A stretch of DNA of 64,000 bases, taken from NCBI RefSeq assembly GCF_009720825.1, contig NZ_WNKY01000002.1:248001-312000 (forward strand). The letters run 5' to 3'. Positions 37,891 through 46,653 of the stretch are shown one piece after another; within the stretch, counting starts at the first letter, position 1, and every line of letters begins with the position of its first letter. The translations under genes were made by a program, and so were the position numbers. Below the pieces are notes generated by a model. The model ran no database searches, was not told the DNA's origin, and saw only the letters and a list, made by a program, of their open reading frames with translations. This DNA comes from Duganella radicis. GTDB lineage: Bacteria > Pseudomonadota > Gammaproteobacteria > Burkholderiales > Burkholderiaceae_D.

Positions 37891-38757
37891 GAGGGTGGCG
37901 CCGCGGATTTGCAGGCTGCGGCGCAGGACCTGGTCGGTGACCCATTTGGCGGAGCGGCGGGCGCGTTGGGCGACCAGTTCGGGCGCCATTTGCAGGTAGT
38001 CGTCGTTGAAGACTTCGAAGCTGTAGTCGCCACGGTAGCCGGCGCGGTCCAGGCGGCGCACCAGGTCGGACAGTTCCACCGAGTGTTCGCCTTCTCCGGG
38101 GAAGACGCGCAGGTGGCGCGCGGTTTCCAATCGCTCTTCCGATGACCGGATTTCGCGCCACATGAAGTCGGACAGCTGCACCATGGCGATCTTGGACCAT
38201 GGGATCAAATCTATCGTGTCGTGCACCGCGCCGTTGGCCAACATGTGGAAGGAGTCGATTACTACGCCCAGATTGGCGTGATCGGCCCGTTCCACGGCCT
38301 CCCATGCGACTTCGTATTCGCTCACGTTGCGGCCCCAGGACAAGGCTTCAAATCCTACCCGCACGCCCAGTGGCACGGCCAGCGTGGCCAGTTTGGCGAG
38401 GTCGCGGGCGATTTTATCCAGGTCGCCGCTGGCATGCTTCGAGGTCGATGAGCATACCATCAGCAACGGCGATCCCACCGCCTGGCAGATTTGCAGCATG
38501 CTTTTGGCGATGTCCACCTTGTAATCGTGCAGCGTGCCGCTCAGGCCTTCGTAGTCGCGCATGACCTGAATGCCGGTGACGCGGATGCCGCTCTCGCGCA
38601 CCAGCTTCACTGCCGCATCCAGCCCGCCCGGATAGTTCACCAGATCCTTGGCCCATAACATCAGCTGCGAAAAGCCGGCGCTGCGCGAAGCTTCCAGCTT
38701 CATTTCCAGCGTGCCGGCCAGCGTGATGGTGTCCATGCCAAAATTACTCAGGTTCAT
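37888..38757 (-). CDS. quiC: 3-dehydroshikimate dehydratase, stand-alone TIM-barrel (QuiC N-domain type)
   Basis: A 289-residue xylose-isomerase-like TIM barrel. The metal and catalytic residues expected for dehydroshikimate dehydratases are visible as E137 (VGFEALSW), D168 and H171 (VVIDSFHML), Q194 (MVQLSDF) and E248 (YSFEVFND). It would convert 3-dehydroshikimate to protocatechuate. In pseudomonads this domain is fused to an HPPD-like domain; here that partner is a separate gene just upstream with an ATGA overlap. Genetic context with aroE and aroQ strongly supports the assignment. Confidence 0.85.
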   Translation of the reverse strand: MNLSNFGMDTITLAGTLEMKLEASRSAGFSQLMLWAKDLVNYPGGLDAAVKLVRESGIRVTGIQVMRDYEGLSGTLHDYKVDIAKSMLQICQAVGSPLLMVCSSTSKHASGDLDKIARDLAKLATLAVPLGVRVGFEALSWGRNVSEYEVAWEAVERADHANLGVVIDSFHMLANGAVHDTIDLIPWSKIAMVQLSDFMWREIRSSEERLETARHLRVFPGEGEHSVELSDLVRRLDRAGYRGDYSFEVFNDDYLQMAPELVAQRARRSAKWVTDQVLRRSLQIRGATL

Positions 38758-39623
38758 ACGCCCTCGCTGTGGACCAGTTCAAAACTGACGCTGCCCTTGA
38801 ACAGCTGGGTCAACGCGCCCTTGTCGCATGGCTGCACCGGCGGCCGGTCGACAAAGGTGACGCCGCGCGATTGCAGGGTGCGTACAGCGCCCATAACGTC
38901 GCGTGTACCGAAGCCGACGCGTATCAATTCCTCATCCCAGTGCCCATCGTCGCTGCCGGCCGGCGGTTCGATCAATTGCAGGTAGAAGCGCTTGCCGGGG
39001 CTTTCCAGCAACGTCCCTGATGGCAGCACGCCCTGCACCTCGCCTTGCGGCACCACGCGGAAGCTCATAAGGTGCTGATAAAAGTCGATCCACTGCGCGG
39101 TACGGTCGCGGCGTATCGCCTGCACCACGCCGAAGAATGCCATGTCGTCCACCACCGGCTTGGGCAGCGGCGCGTCGCTGATTTTGAAGTCGACGTCGTA
39201 GATGGAAAAGTCCTGATAGCGGTCGACGAAGTACAGCACGGAGTCGCCCGCGCCATGCACGCCGGGGATGTTCAGTTCCATCGCGCCGGCACGGGTGGGA
39301 ATGGCCCATGCGCCGCGCGCCAGCGCATGCTGGTATGCGGCGCCAGCGTCGCGCACACGGAAGGCGATGGCGGACAAGGTGGTGGTGCCGCGATCGGCAT
39401 CGGCCACCGCCCACGCCACCGGATCGGCATTCACCACCACATTCATGCCGCCCTGCCGGTACAGCACCACCTCGCGCGAGCGATGGCGGCCAACCTGCAC
39501 AAAGCCCATGGTCTCCAGCACCGCGCCTAGCGCCAGCGGTTCGGCGGTGGCGTACTCCACAAACTCAATGCCATCCAGGCCAAGAGGATTGGTCGGCAGC
39601 GGATTATTTTCTTGCGTCTTCAT
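38754..39623 (-). CDS. HPPD-like VOC protein, separate partner of the dehydratase
   Basis: A 289-residue two-module VOC protein like 4-hydroxyphenylpyruvate dioxygenase and the C-terminal half of pseudomonad QuiC. The ATG at 39623 lies inside the end of aroE, with AAGGAG upstream. Comparing by eye with HPPD, the first metal histidine region reads VDDMAFFG and the second reads ELIRVGFGTRD, so both histidines seem replaced; the last glutamate (FELVHSEGV) is kept. It probably does not act as a dioxygenase and may have a structural or regulatory role for the dehydratase. Confidence 0.75.
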   Translation of the reverse strand: MKTQENNPLPTNPLGLDGIEFVEYATAEPLALGAVLETMGFVQVGRHRSREVVLYRQGGMNVVVNADPVAWAVADADRGTTTLSAIAFRVRDAGAAYQHALARGAWAIPTRAGAMELNIPGVHGAGDSVLYFVDRYQDFSIYDVDFKISDAPLPKPVVDDMAFFGVVQAIRRDRTAQWIDFYQHLMSFRVVPQGEVQGVLPSGTLLESPGKRFYLQLIEPPAGSDDGHWDEELIRVGFGTRDVMGAVRTLQSRGVTFVDRPPVQPCDKGALTQLFKGSVSFELVHSEGV

Positions 39624-40482
39624 TTGCTTGCAGCTCCTTGAAGTGCTGTTGCATGCGTGAGGCGTCTGGCTGCACGCCGGTGAACAATTCAAATGCTTTC
39701 ACGGCCTGGAACACGGCCATGCCGCCACCAGTCATGGTGCGACAACCCTTGGCCTGCGCCGCTTGCAGCAGTGCGGTTTGCAGCGGGAAGTAAACGATCT
39801 CCGATACCCACTGGCCCGGCCGCAGCAACTCCGCAGGCAATGGCAGGCCAGGATGTTTGGCCATGCCGGTCGGCGTGGCGTGGATCAAGCCATCGGCCAC
39901 GCGCATGGCGGCCTCCAGCTCGGTGCAGGCGACCGCGCGGCCGGCGCCAAAACGGGCGTTGAGCGAGACAGCCAGCGCTTCGGCGCGGCTTTGATCCGCA
40001 TCGACCAGGCGCAGCGTGCGCGTGCCCATCATGAGCGCGGCATGCGCGGTGGCGGCGCCGGCGCCGCCCGCGCCCAGTTGCACCACTTCGCCCATGGTCA
40101 CATCCGGCAGGCTGGCCTTGAAGCTTTCGGCGAAGCCCCACCAGTCGGTGTTGTAGCCGATACGCCTGCCATCCTTGAACACCACGCTGTTGACCGCGCC
40201 AATGGCGCGTGCGTCGTCGCACAATTCGTCCAGCAGCGGCATGATGTGCTGCTTGGCGGGATAGGTGATGTTCAGGCCCGAAAAGCCCAGCAGCTCGGCG
40301 GCGTCCAGCAGCTCGGGAAGCTGTTCGACGGTCAGGCCAAGGCGGTCGATGTCCAGCAGTTGATACAGGCAGTGCATGCCGTTGGCGGCGGCCTCGCGTT
40401 CGTGCATGGCCGGCGTGAGCGAACGGCCGATGCCGGCCCCGATCAGGCCCAGCAAAATACGGCGTGGTGCGGTAAGGGACAT
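39604..40482 (-). CDS. aroE: Quinate/shikimate dehydrogenase, AroE family
   Basis: A 292-residue shikimate dehydrogenase fold protein. The substrate site includes S21 and T23 (GRSLTPAMHE), K77 (NITYPAKQ) and D113 (YNTDWWGF); the nucleotide site is LGAGGAGAAT. The opening SLTPAMHE resembles catabolic quinate/shikimate dehydrogenases more than biosynthetic AroE. It leads the aroE-VOC-dehydratase operon behind TetR-type operator 2, so oxidation of quinate and shikimate for growth is the likely role. Cofactor preference (NAD or NADP) is not certain. Confidence 0.88.
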   Translation of the reverse strand: MSLTAPRRILLGLIGAGIGRSLTPAMHEREAAANGMHCLYQLLDIDRLGLTVEQLPELLDAAELLGFSGLNITYPAKQHIMPLLDELCDDARAIGAVNSVVFKDGRRIGYNTDWWGFAESFKASLPDVTMGEVVQLGAGGAGAATAHAALMMGTRTLRLVDADQSRAEALAVSLNARFGAGRAVACTELEAAMRVADGLIHATPTGMAKHPGLPLPAELLRPGQWVSEIVYFPLQTALLQAAQAKGCRTMTGGGMAVFQAVKAFELFTGVQPDASRMQQHFKELQANEDARK

Positions 40483-40517
40483 AGGTTTATTCCGATCAGA
40501 TCATTTACGATTGATAC

Positions 40518-40537
40518 TACACTAACCAGTTAGTTAA
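40518..40537. promoter_or_regulatory. TetR-type operator 2, upstream of aroE
   Basis: TACACTAACCAGTTAGTTAA, with the palindromic core CTAACCAGTTAG. It lies 36 bases before the aroE ATG on the minus strand, in the gap behind the tetR gene. It shares 17 or more of 20 positions with the sites at 34312 and 45341. Confidence 0.75.
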
Positions 40538-40586
40538 ACTCAAGCGAAAAACAGCCGGAATTCAGCTGTTTTGCGACATCGGGTCA

Positions 40587-41258
40587 TCAGGCGCGCACGT
40601 AGCGCAGGATCATGTCGATGACGGCCTCGCGGCGCTTGGCGTGGACGTCGGCCGCCTTGAGGTCGCGGCCAAAAATAAAGCTGAAGGTGTGCTGGTTGGA
40701 GACGTTGTAGAACGATAGTGCGCTGATCGACATATGCAGGTCGACCGGATCCACGTCGGGACGGAACACGCCCTCCTCCACCCCGCGCGCGCACAGCCCT
40801 TCCAGCAGGCCGATGGCCGGCTTGTTGATGGCCTTGAGCGTCGGGATTTTGCGGATGTATTCACCGTTATGGATATTCTCGGTCATCACCATGCGGATGA
40901 ACTCCGGGTGCTGGGCGTGATAATCGAAGGTCGATCCCACCAGCGCGCGCAACGCCGGTATTGGCGGCAGTTCGTCCAGGTGGAAGCCGTGTTCGATCTG
41001 GCGGAAGCGCGTATAACTCTCTTCCAGCGCGGCCACGTACAACCCTTCCTTGTTACCGAAGTAGTAGTAGATCATGCCCTTGTTGGCGCCCGTCTCCGCC
41101 GCGATTTCGTCGATGCGCGCGCCGCTCAGTCCCAGCCGCGAAAACTCCTGGATCGCGACGTTGAGAATGCGGCTGCGCGTACCGTCTTCGTCGGCTGGCG
41201 CCGGCGCCGCTTTTTTGCGCGGCGCCTTGCTTGCAGGTTTGGTTATTTTTGCTGTCAT
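40587..41258 (-). CDS. TetR-family regulator of the quinate-ester regulon
   Basis: A 223-residue TetR regulator with a lysine/alanine-rich leader and an N-terminal helix-turn-helix at about 30-75 (GLSGARIDEIAAETGANKGM, then IYYYFGNKEGLY). The C-terminal domain is of the TetR_C_15/YcdC-like length. It lies 45 bases after the alpha/beta hydrolase gene, so it may be the last gene of the TonB receptor operon and control itself through operator 3. Likely inducers are quinate, shikimate, dehydroshikimate or protocatechuate. Confidence 0.9.
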   Translation of the reverse strand: MTAKITKPASKAPRKKAAPAPADEDGTRSRILNVAIQEFSRLGLSGARIDEIAAETGANKGMIYYYFGNKEGLYVAALEESYTRFRQIEHGFHLDELPPIPALRALVGSTFDYHAQHPEFIRMVMTENIHNGEYIRKIPTLKAINKPAIGLLEGLCARGVEEGVFRPDVDPVDLHMSISALSFYNVSNQHTFSFIFGRDLKAADVHAKRREAVIDMILRYVRA

Positions 41259-41303
41259 GGCATTATTCTAACCGAACCCCAAGCGCGCCACACCTCCCAC
41301 ACC

Positions 41304-42362
41304 TCATCGGCCGAGATACCTGTCGTAGAACTTCGCGGCGATTTCGTACAGGTCGCGCGCCTCCGGGTAGTCTGGGTTGGTCATGAAGCCGTGACCCAGT
41401 CCATCGTAGATCAGCAGCTCGGACGCCACGCCCGCCTTGAGCAAGCGCCGGTGGCCGTAGGCGGCGGAGCTCATGGCGAAGTCGCGCGTGCCGGTGGCGA
41501 AGATCGTCGGCGGGAATTTGGCCAGCACCGCCAGGTTGTTGGCCGGCGTAACCGCCGGATCGTCGACGCTGACATTGTCCAGGTACGAAGGTCCCGGCGG
41601 CATGGCGATGTTGGCGCCGGTCGCCAGTCCCGCGAAGACCGCCGAATCGCCTTCCATGAAGCGTGCCCCCAGACCGGCGCAGTAGACACCGATCACGCCC
41701 GGCGCCGGCAGTCCGGCTTTCTGGAACGAGGCCACGCTTTGCGCCACCAGCGCGCCTCCAGCCGAACAGCCCACCAAGCCGATGTTGGCCGGCTTGTAGT
41801 CCTTCAGTACCGCCTGATAGACCTTGGTGAAGTCTTCGGTGGCAGCCGGAAAGCGGTACTCCGGCCCCTGGCGGTACAGCAGCGAGATCACTTTGAAGCG
41901 CCCAACCGCCGCCACGGGAATGCTGATCAACAGGCCATTGGCGCGGATGCCGGTGCGGAAGCCGCCACCGGGCGCGTTGATCATGACGCGGTTGCGATTC
42001 GCCTCCGGCACGCCGCCTTTCGGCGTGATGATGGCGACCGAAATGCCGTTCAGCGTGGTCTCTTCGACGTCAACCGGGAACACATCGCGCATATGCTGCA
42101 CGTTGGGCTGCAAGGCCGCGTTCATGGCCTTGCGCAGTTCCGCCATGTCGGTGGTCTCCGGCGGCCGCGCCGCACCCGGCCCTTCGGTCGGACGGCTGCG
42201 GCGGATGATGTCTTGCGAGGCCGGGCTAAGCACGTTGGACAGCTCGATGGTCGCCTCGCGCACATGCGCCGTACCGGCGGCGTCCACCGTCACCTGTCTT
42301 TGCGCCATCGCTGGCAGCATGGTGCAGGCGGCCAGTAATGCCGCCAGTCTGAATGTTTTCAT
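41304..42362 (-). CDS. Exported alpha/beta hydrolase (HSL-like)
   Basis: A 352-residue hydrolase with a Sec signal peptide ending LPAMAQR. The nucleophile is S200 in VGCSAGG, the histidine lies in YDGLGHGFM, and the acid in ATGTRDFAMS. The usual HGGG oxyanion motif reads APGGG (130-134), so the histidine is replaced. The ATG at 42362 has GGAGGG six bases upstream. It follows the TonB receptor by 15 bases and is probably a second esterase for the imported ester, acting in the periplasm. Confidence 0.85.
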   Translation of the reverse strand: MKTFRLAALLAACTMLPAMAQRQVTVDAAGTAHVREATIELSNVLSPASQDIIRRSRPTEGPGAARPPETTDMAELRKAMNAALQPNVQHMRDVFPVDVEETTLNGISVAIITPKGGVPEANRNRVMINAPGGGFRTGIRANGLLISIPVAAVGRFKVISLLYRQGPEYRFPAATEDFTKVYQAVLKDYKPANIGLVGCSAGGALVAQSVASFQKAGLPAPGVIGVYCAGLGARFMEGDSAVFAGLATGANIAMPPGPSYLDNVSVDDPAVTPANNLAVLAKFPPTIFATGTRDFAMSSAAYGHRRLLKAGVASELLIYDGLGHGFMTNPDYPEARDLYEIAAKFYDRYLGR

Positions 42363-42377
42363 AAGCCCTCCCATGGA

Positions 42378-45293
42378 TCAGAACTTGGTACGCACGCCGA
42401 GGTAGTACGAGCGGCCGATGATGTCGTAGGTCGACGCCAGCGTCAGGTTCTGATTGCCCGGCACGTAGGCCGGATCGCGGTTGAACAGGTTGTTGATACC
42501 GGCGCGCAGCGTGACGTTCTTGGTCAGCGAGTAGCGCACACCCAGATCGAAGATGTCGTACTTGGCGACACCGGCGGTCGGGCTGGCCGGACGGGTCACG
42601 GTGGTGACGTCGTCCATGGCCGGGATGTGTCGCCAGCGCAGATTGCCCGAGAAGGCACCCAGATCGTAGCGGAACGTCACGGTGGACTGCCATGCCGGAC
42701 GGATTACCGTATCCACCGTGCCTTTGAATTCCTTGATGGCGTCACCCGGCAGCGCCTGCGACTGATAGCTGTTGGTGAAGCTCACAGCGGTGTTGATGTT
42801 GAAGGTGCCGGCATCCTTGGACAGGCCGAGCGCCGACAGCGGGAAGCGCCAGTCCAGCTGCACGTCGACGCCGGAGGTCTTCAACAGGCCGAGGTTGAGG
42901 TACGGCGCGGCGACTTGCGTCAGCAGGCCATTGGCGTCGCGCGAGATCAGCTGGCAGAAGGCATTGCTGGCCGAGTAGGTCGGATTGGAGCCATCGAGGT
43001 TGTAGCACTTGTTAAGCGCCGATGCCGCCGGCACCGCCGAAATGGTGTCCTTGATCTTGATGGTGTAGTAATCGATCGAACCGCTCAGTTGCTGGAACAG
43101 CGGCCATGGCAGCTGTGGCGTAAACACCAGGCCCAGTGTGCGGGTGTCCGCCACCTCCGGTTTCAGGTTCGGATTGCCCGAGGAGACGGTGGACGTGGCC
43201 ACGGTCGGGAAGGTGTAGCTGTCCACCACATTCGATGGCACGCCGGTGGCGATACACAGCGCGCGCAGCTGGGCCGCGTTGGCGCCGCTGCGGGCGGCGG
43301 TGCGCACGTCGCAAGGCTCGCCGCCGTTTGGCGGGCTGCCGAACTGCACCTGATTGCCGCTGGCGGCGCTGTACAGTTCACCGATGTTCGGCGCGCGGAT
43401 GGCGTGCTGGATGCCGCCCCGCACCAGCCAGTTCTTCACCGGCGTCCACTCCACTTCCACCTTGTAGGTGCCGGCGTTGACGCCAGTGTCGTAGTTGGAA
43501 TGGCGGTAGCCGGGCGTGATGCCCAGCGACTTGGCGAACGGCGCATCGGCCAGCAGCGGGATGCGCAATTCCAGCGCCACTTCCTTCACCGAGGTCTTGC
43601 CCGACGAGCGCTGCGAGGCAATCACCGCCTCGATGTTTTGCGCAGCCAGTTGCGAATCCGGCACGTAGTCGTAGGTGTTCTTGCGATAGTTGGCGGAGGC
43701 CGAGAATTGCATCTCGCCGGCCGGCAGTGTGGCCAGCGTGCCTTGCAGGCTGGCTTCGGCGATGCGCTGGGTCAGGCTTTCGCGGCTCAGCGCATTGGTG
43801 GAAATGTAGTTGCGGCAGGCGTCCGACAGCGAGCGCGAATTCGAATCGCCGAACGGATTGAAGCCGCCCGCGCAGATCGAGGCTCCGCCATCCTTGGCGT
43901 TCAGCAGTTCCTGCACGCGCGAGGTCAGCACCGCGTTGTACTGGGTCTGGTCGTGCACCGTGCGGTCGGCCGAAACGTAGGCATCCCAGCTCCAGTCGCG
44001 GAACGGCAGCTCGCCGCGTGCGCCGACGATCAGTTGATCGACGGTGTAAGCCTCGTCCCACTGCTTGTTCGGCACGCCGACAAAGCGGCTGTTCCACAGG
44101 AAGGGCGCACTGGCATCGGGACGCGAAGCCAGGATGGTCCTCAAGTCCGCCGGAATAAAGGGATTCGACAGCGGCACCAAGGTGTTGGCGCCTTGTCCGA
44201 ACTGAGTCAGCGTGCGGCCGGAGTTGGTGTGCGCCACCGAGTGCGTGTGCAGGAATTGCGCGTAGCCGGTCAGCTCGGGAGAGAAACGATAGTCCAGTTT
44301 TTCAAACAGGCTTTCACGCCGCAGGCCATTCAGCAAATCGTTCTGGATCAGCACCGGCATGCGTACATTGCCGCCGATGATGGCGTAAGCGCCGCTGGTG
44401 GCGCCCAGATAGTTCACCGCGCCGGTCTGGCTGAACAGGGTGCCGTTATCGTTGAAGCCGAGGTTATTGGTGCGCGGGACGGTGGCGGTCACGCCGTATT
44501 TGGAGAACACGCTGTTGATGGCGGCCTGCGTCGGCAGGTTGTTGGCGGCCGGCAGATAGGTGCTGGTGCCCAGGTAGCTGGACGGCACGCCCAGCGCGAA
44601 GAACGGACGCGCGCGGCCCGGCAGGCTTTCGCGGTCGTCATAGCTGATCGAGAACAGCGAGAAGCCTTTGCCTCCATCGAACTCGGTGCCGGCGGTGAGC
44701 GACGGGCTGACCTTGCGCAGATCGCCCTTCTGCGAATTGCCGTATTGGACATCGAACACGACGCCCTTCATCTTGCGCAGCGATTTGAAGTTGATCACGC
44801 CCGACATGGCGTCCGAGCCGTAGACCGCCGAGGCGCCGCCGCTGATGGTTTCGATGCCGTCGATGACCGCTTGCGGCACGGTGTTGATGTCGACCTGCCC
44901 GAAGGCGCTGGCCAGCGGCAGGCGGCGGCCGTCCAGCAGCACCAGGTTGCGGTTGTCGCCCAGGCCGCGCAGGTCCAGCGTGGCGCGCGCGCCGGTACCC
45001 TGCCCGCCAGTAGCCGCCGTGCCGGACGGCGTGAATTGCGGCAGCTGGTTCAGCGTCGCTTCCAGCGTAACGTTGCCGCTTTCTTGCAACACGTCCTTGG
45101 TGGTGGCGACGATGGGGCTGGGCGAGGTGTAGTTTCGGGTGGCGATGCGCGAGCCGGTGATCACCACTGATTCAATCTGCTGCGGCGCGCCTTCCGCCGC
45201 GGTCTGCGCCTGCGCGCTGATTACGGCGCTGAAACCGAGCACACTGCTTTTCAGGGCGAAGCCTTGCCACGCACCGATGCGAATCTTGTTCAT
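42378..45293 (-). CDS. TonB-dependent receptor of the quinate-ester regulon
   Basis: A 971-residue outer-membrane receptor: signal peptide ending VISAQAQT, a TonB box (ESVVITGSRI), a plug with SPSPIVATTKDVL, LRGLGDNRNLVLLDGRRLPL and GGASAVYGSDAMSGVINF, and a barrel ending YYLGVRTKF with terminal phenylalanine. Receptors of this length and plug type import oligosaccharides and plant aromatics in many proteobacteria. It stands behind TetR-type operator 3 and is followed by an esterase and the tetR gene, so its ligand is probably an aromatic ester too large for porins. Confidence 0.92.
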   Translation of the reverse strand: MNKIRIGAWQGFALKSSVLGFSAVISAQAQTAAEGAPQQIESVVITGSRIATRNYTSPSPIVATTKDVLQESGNVTLEATLNQLPQFTPSGTAATGGQGTGARATLDLRGLGDNRNLVLLDGRRLPLASAFGQVDINTVPQAVIDGIETISGGASAVYGSDAMSGVINFKSLRKMKGVVFDVQYGNSQKGDLRKVSPSLTAGTEFDGGKGFSLFSISYDDRESLPGRARPFFALGVPSSYLGTSTYLPAANNLPTQAAINSVFSKYGVTATVPRTNNLGFNDNGTLFSQTGAVNYLGATSGAYAIIGGNVRMPVLIQNDLLNGLRRESLFEKLDYRFSPELTGYAQFLHTHSVAHTNSGRTLTQFGQGANTLVPLSNPFIPADLRTILASRPDASAPFLWNSRFVGVPNKQWDEAYTVDQLIVGARGELPFRDWSWDAYVSADRTVHDQTQYNAVLTSRVQELLNAKDGGASICAGGFNPFGDSNSRSLSDACRNYISTNALSRESLTQRIAEASLQGTLATLPAGEMQFSASANYRKNTYDYVPDSQLAAQNIEAVIASQRSSGKTSVKEVALELRIPLLADAPFAKSLGITPGYRHSNYDTGVNAGTYKVEVEWTPVKNWLVRGGIQHAIRAPNIGELYSAASGNQVQFGSPPNGGEPCDVRTAARSGANAAQLRALCIATGVPSNVVDSYTFPTVATSTVSSGNPNLKPEVADTRTLGLVFTPQLPWPLFQQLSGSIDYYTIKIKDTISAVPAASALNKCYNLDGSNPTYSASNAFCQLISRDANGLLTQVAAPYLNLGLLKTSGVDVQLDWRFPLSALGLSKDAGTFNINTAVSFTNSYQSQALPGDAIKEFKGTVDTVIRPAWQSTVTFRYDLGAFSGNLRWRHIPAMDDVTTVTRPASPTAGVAKYDIFDLGVRYSLTKNVTLRAGINNLFNRDPAYVPGNQNLTLASTYDIIGRSYYLGVRTKF

Positions 45294-45340
45294 CTGCTGT
45301 CTCCGTCGTTGTGGTTGTTTTTTTGATCCTGAGCAGACAT

Positions 45341-45360
45341 TACACTAACTAGATAGTTAA
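45341..45360. promoter_or_regulatory. TetR-type operator 3, upstream of the TonB receptor
   Basis: TACACTAACTAGATAGTTAA, 48 bases before the receptor ATG on the minus strand. It is the third copy of the 20-base motif found at 34312 and 40518. If tetR is in this operon, the site also gives negative autoregulation. Confidence 0.75.
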
Positions 45361-45387
45361 CTTCAAATAGATTCTTTGTTGAGCCCA

Positions 45388-45420
45388 TAAAAAAATCGCG
45401 CCGCACAGGTGCGGCGCGAT
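45388..45420 (-). terminator. Intrinsic terminator of the van operon
   Basis: On the minus strand a GC-rich hairpin (ATCGCGCCGCA/TGCGGCGCGAT, 45395-45420) is followed by a run of seven T residues. It lies 27 bases after the stop of the binding-protein gene, between that operon and the TonB receptor promoter. Confidence 0.88.
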
Positions 45421-45446
45421 GCAGACGTGTTTATTCCACCACAGAT

Positions 45447-46634
45447 TTACACACCGGGATCGCGTACTTTATCGACCTGGTCGAACTCCACGTTGAACCA
45501 CGCGCCGCCAACCGCTTCCGCCTTGCGGATATAGACCGTCTGCACAATGTCGCGCGTGTTGGCGTCGATGCTGACCGGGCCGCGCACGCTGGTCCAGGAC
45601 ATGCCCTTCATGGCGGCCAGCAGCTTGTCGCCGTTGCTGTCGCCGCCCGTTTGCTTCAATGCCTGGTACAGCATGTGCATGCCGTCATAGGCGCCCACCG
45701 AGTGGAAGTTGGGCCGCATGCCCTTGTTGGCCTTGGAGAAGGCGTCCACGTAGGCTTTGTTTTCCGCCGACGGATGCGCGGCGGAATAGTGATGGCTGCT
45801 GACCACGCCGGCGGCGGCAGGTCCGATGCTGGCCATCAGATCGTCGTCCAGCACGTCGCCGGTGCAGATCAGGCGGATGCCGGCGGTGCCCAGGCCACGA
45901 TCGGTGAATTGCTTGAGCACCGCGGCGCCCTCGCCCGACGGCACGAACACGAACAGCGCGTCCGGTTTCAAGTCCTTTACCTTGGCCAGGAATGGCGCGT
46001 AGTCCGGATTGCGCAGCGGTGCGCGCAGGCTGTCGATCACTTTGCCGCCAGCTTCGGTAAAGTCTTTGATGAAGACTTTTTCGGCGTCCAGGCCGGGGCC
46101 GTAGTCGCTGACAAACGTCACCACCGATTTGATTTTGTTCTTGCCGGCCCACTGCGCCATTGGCGCGGTCACCTGCGCCAGCGTGAAGCCGGTGCGCACG
46201 ATGTAGGGCGAGCGTTGCGGGATCACCGAGGTGGCGGCGGCCATCACGATCATCGGCACCTTGGCCTGCGTGGCCACCGGCGCGGCGGCGAAGGCCAGTG
46301 GGGTCAGGCCGAAGCCGGCCAGCACCTGCACCTTGTCGCGCGAGACCAGTTCCTGCGCCAGGCGCTTGGTGACGTCCGGCGACACGCCACCATCATCCTT
46401 CAAAATGATTTCAACCGGACGGCCGCCGGCCACGCTGCCGTTCTGCTGCATATACAGTTTGACGGCCGCCTCGATCTGGCGGCCGGTGGAGGCGAATGGG
46501 CCGGACATCGGTACGATCAGGCCGACCTTCAAGGGCTCGGCGGCGCTGGCGATGGATGGCAGCACGCCAGCCGACAATGCGGCGGCGCCCAGCAGCAGCT
46601 GGCGGCGTTGGGTATTGATGTTGTTTTGATCCAT
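45447..46634 (-). CDS. ABC transporter substrate-binding protein (LivJ type), van operon
   Basis: A 395-residue periplasmic binding protein (Peripla_BP_6) with a twin-arginine-like signal peptide (QRRQLLLGAAAL). It is a paralogue of the protein at 58442: both share AGFGLTP, the DYGPG.DAE block, PLRNP..APF and DIVQTVY.RK. It is third after vanA and vanB and has no permease of its own, so it probably uses the LivHMGF system encoded at 50-53.6 kb or one elsewhere. The ligand is likely an aromatic acid such as vanillate. Confidence 0.88.
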   Translation of the reverse strand: MDQNNINTQRRQLLLGAAALSAGVLPSIASAAEPLKVGLIVPMSGPFASTGRQIEAAVKLYMQQNGSVAGGRPVEIILKDDGGVSPDVTKRLAQELVSRDKVQVLAGFGLTPLAFAAAPVATQAKVPMIVMAAATSVIPQRSPYIVRTGFTLAQVTAPMAQWAGKNKIKSVVTFVSDYGPGLDAEKVFIKDFTEAGGKVIDSLRAPLRNPDYAPFLAKVKDLKPDALFVFVPSGEGAAVLKQFTDRGLGTAGIRLICTGDVLDDDLMASIGPAAAGVVSSHHYSAAHPSAENKAYVDAFSKANKGMRPNFHSVGAYDGMHMLYQALKQTGGDSNGDKLLAAMKGMSWTSVRGPVSIDANTRDIVQTVYIRKAEAVGGAWFNVEFDQVDKVRDPGV

Positions 46635-46653
46635 GGTGTCTCCTCTTCTCTTT

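Noticed and set aside
38754-39623. Annotation as a true 4-hydroxyphenylpyruvate dioxygenase
   Set aside because: Two of three iron ligands appear missing and the context is quinate catabolism, not tyrosine breakdown.
42627-45170. 847-codon plus-strand frame opposite the TonB receptor
   Set aside because: Mirror of receptor codon bias; no signal peptide, domain or ribosome binding site.
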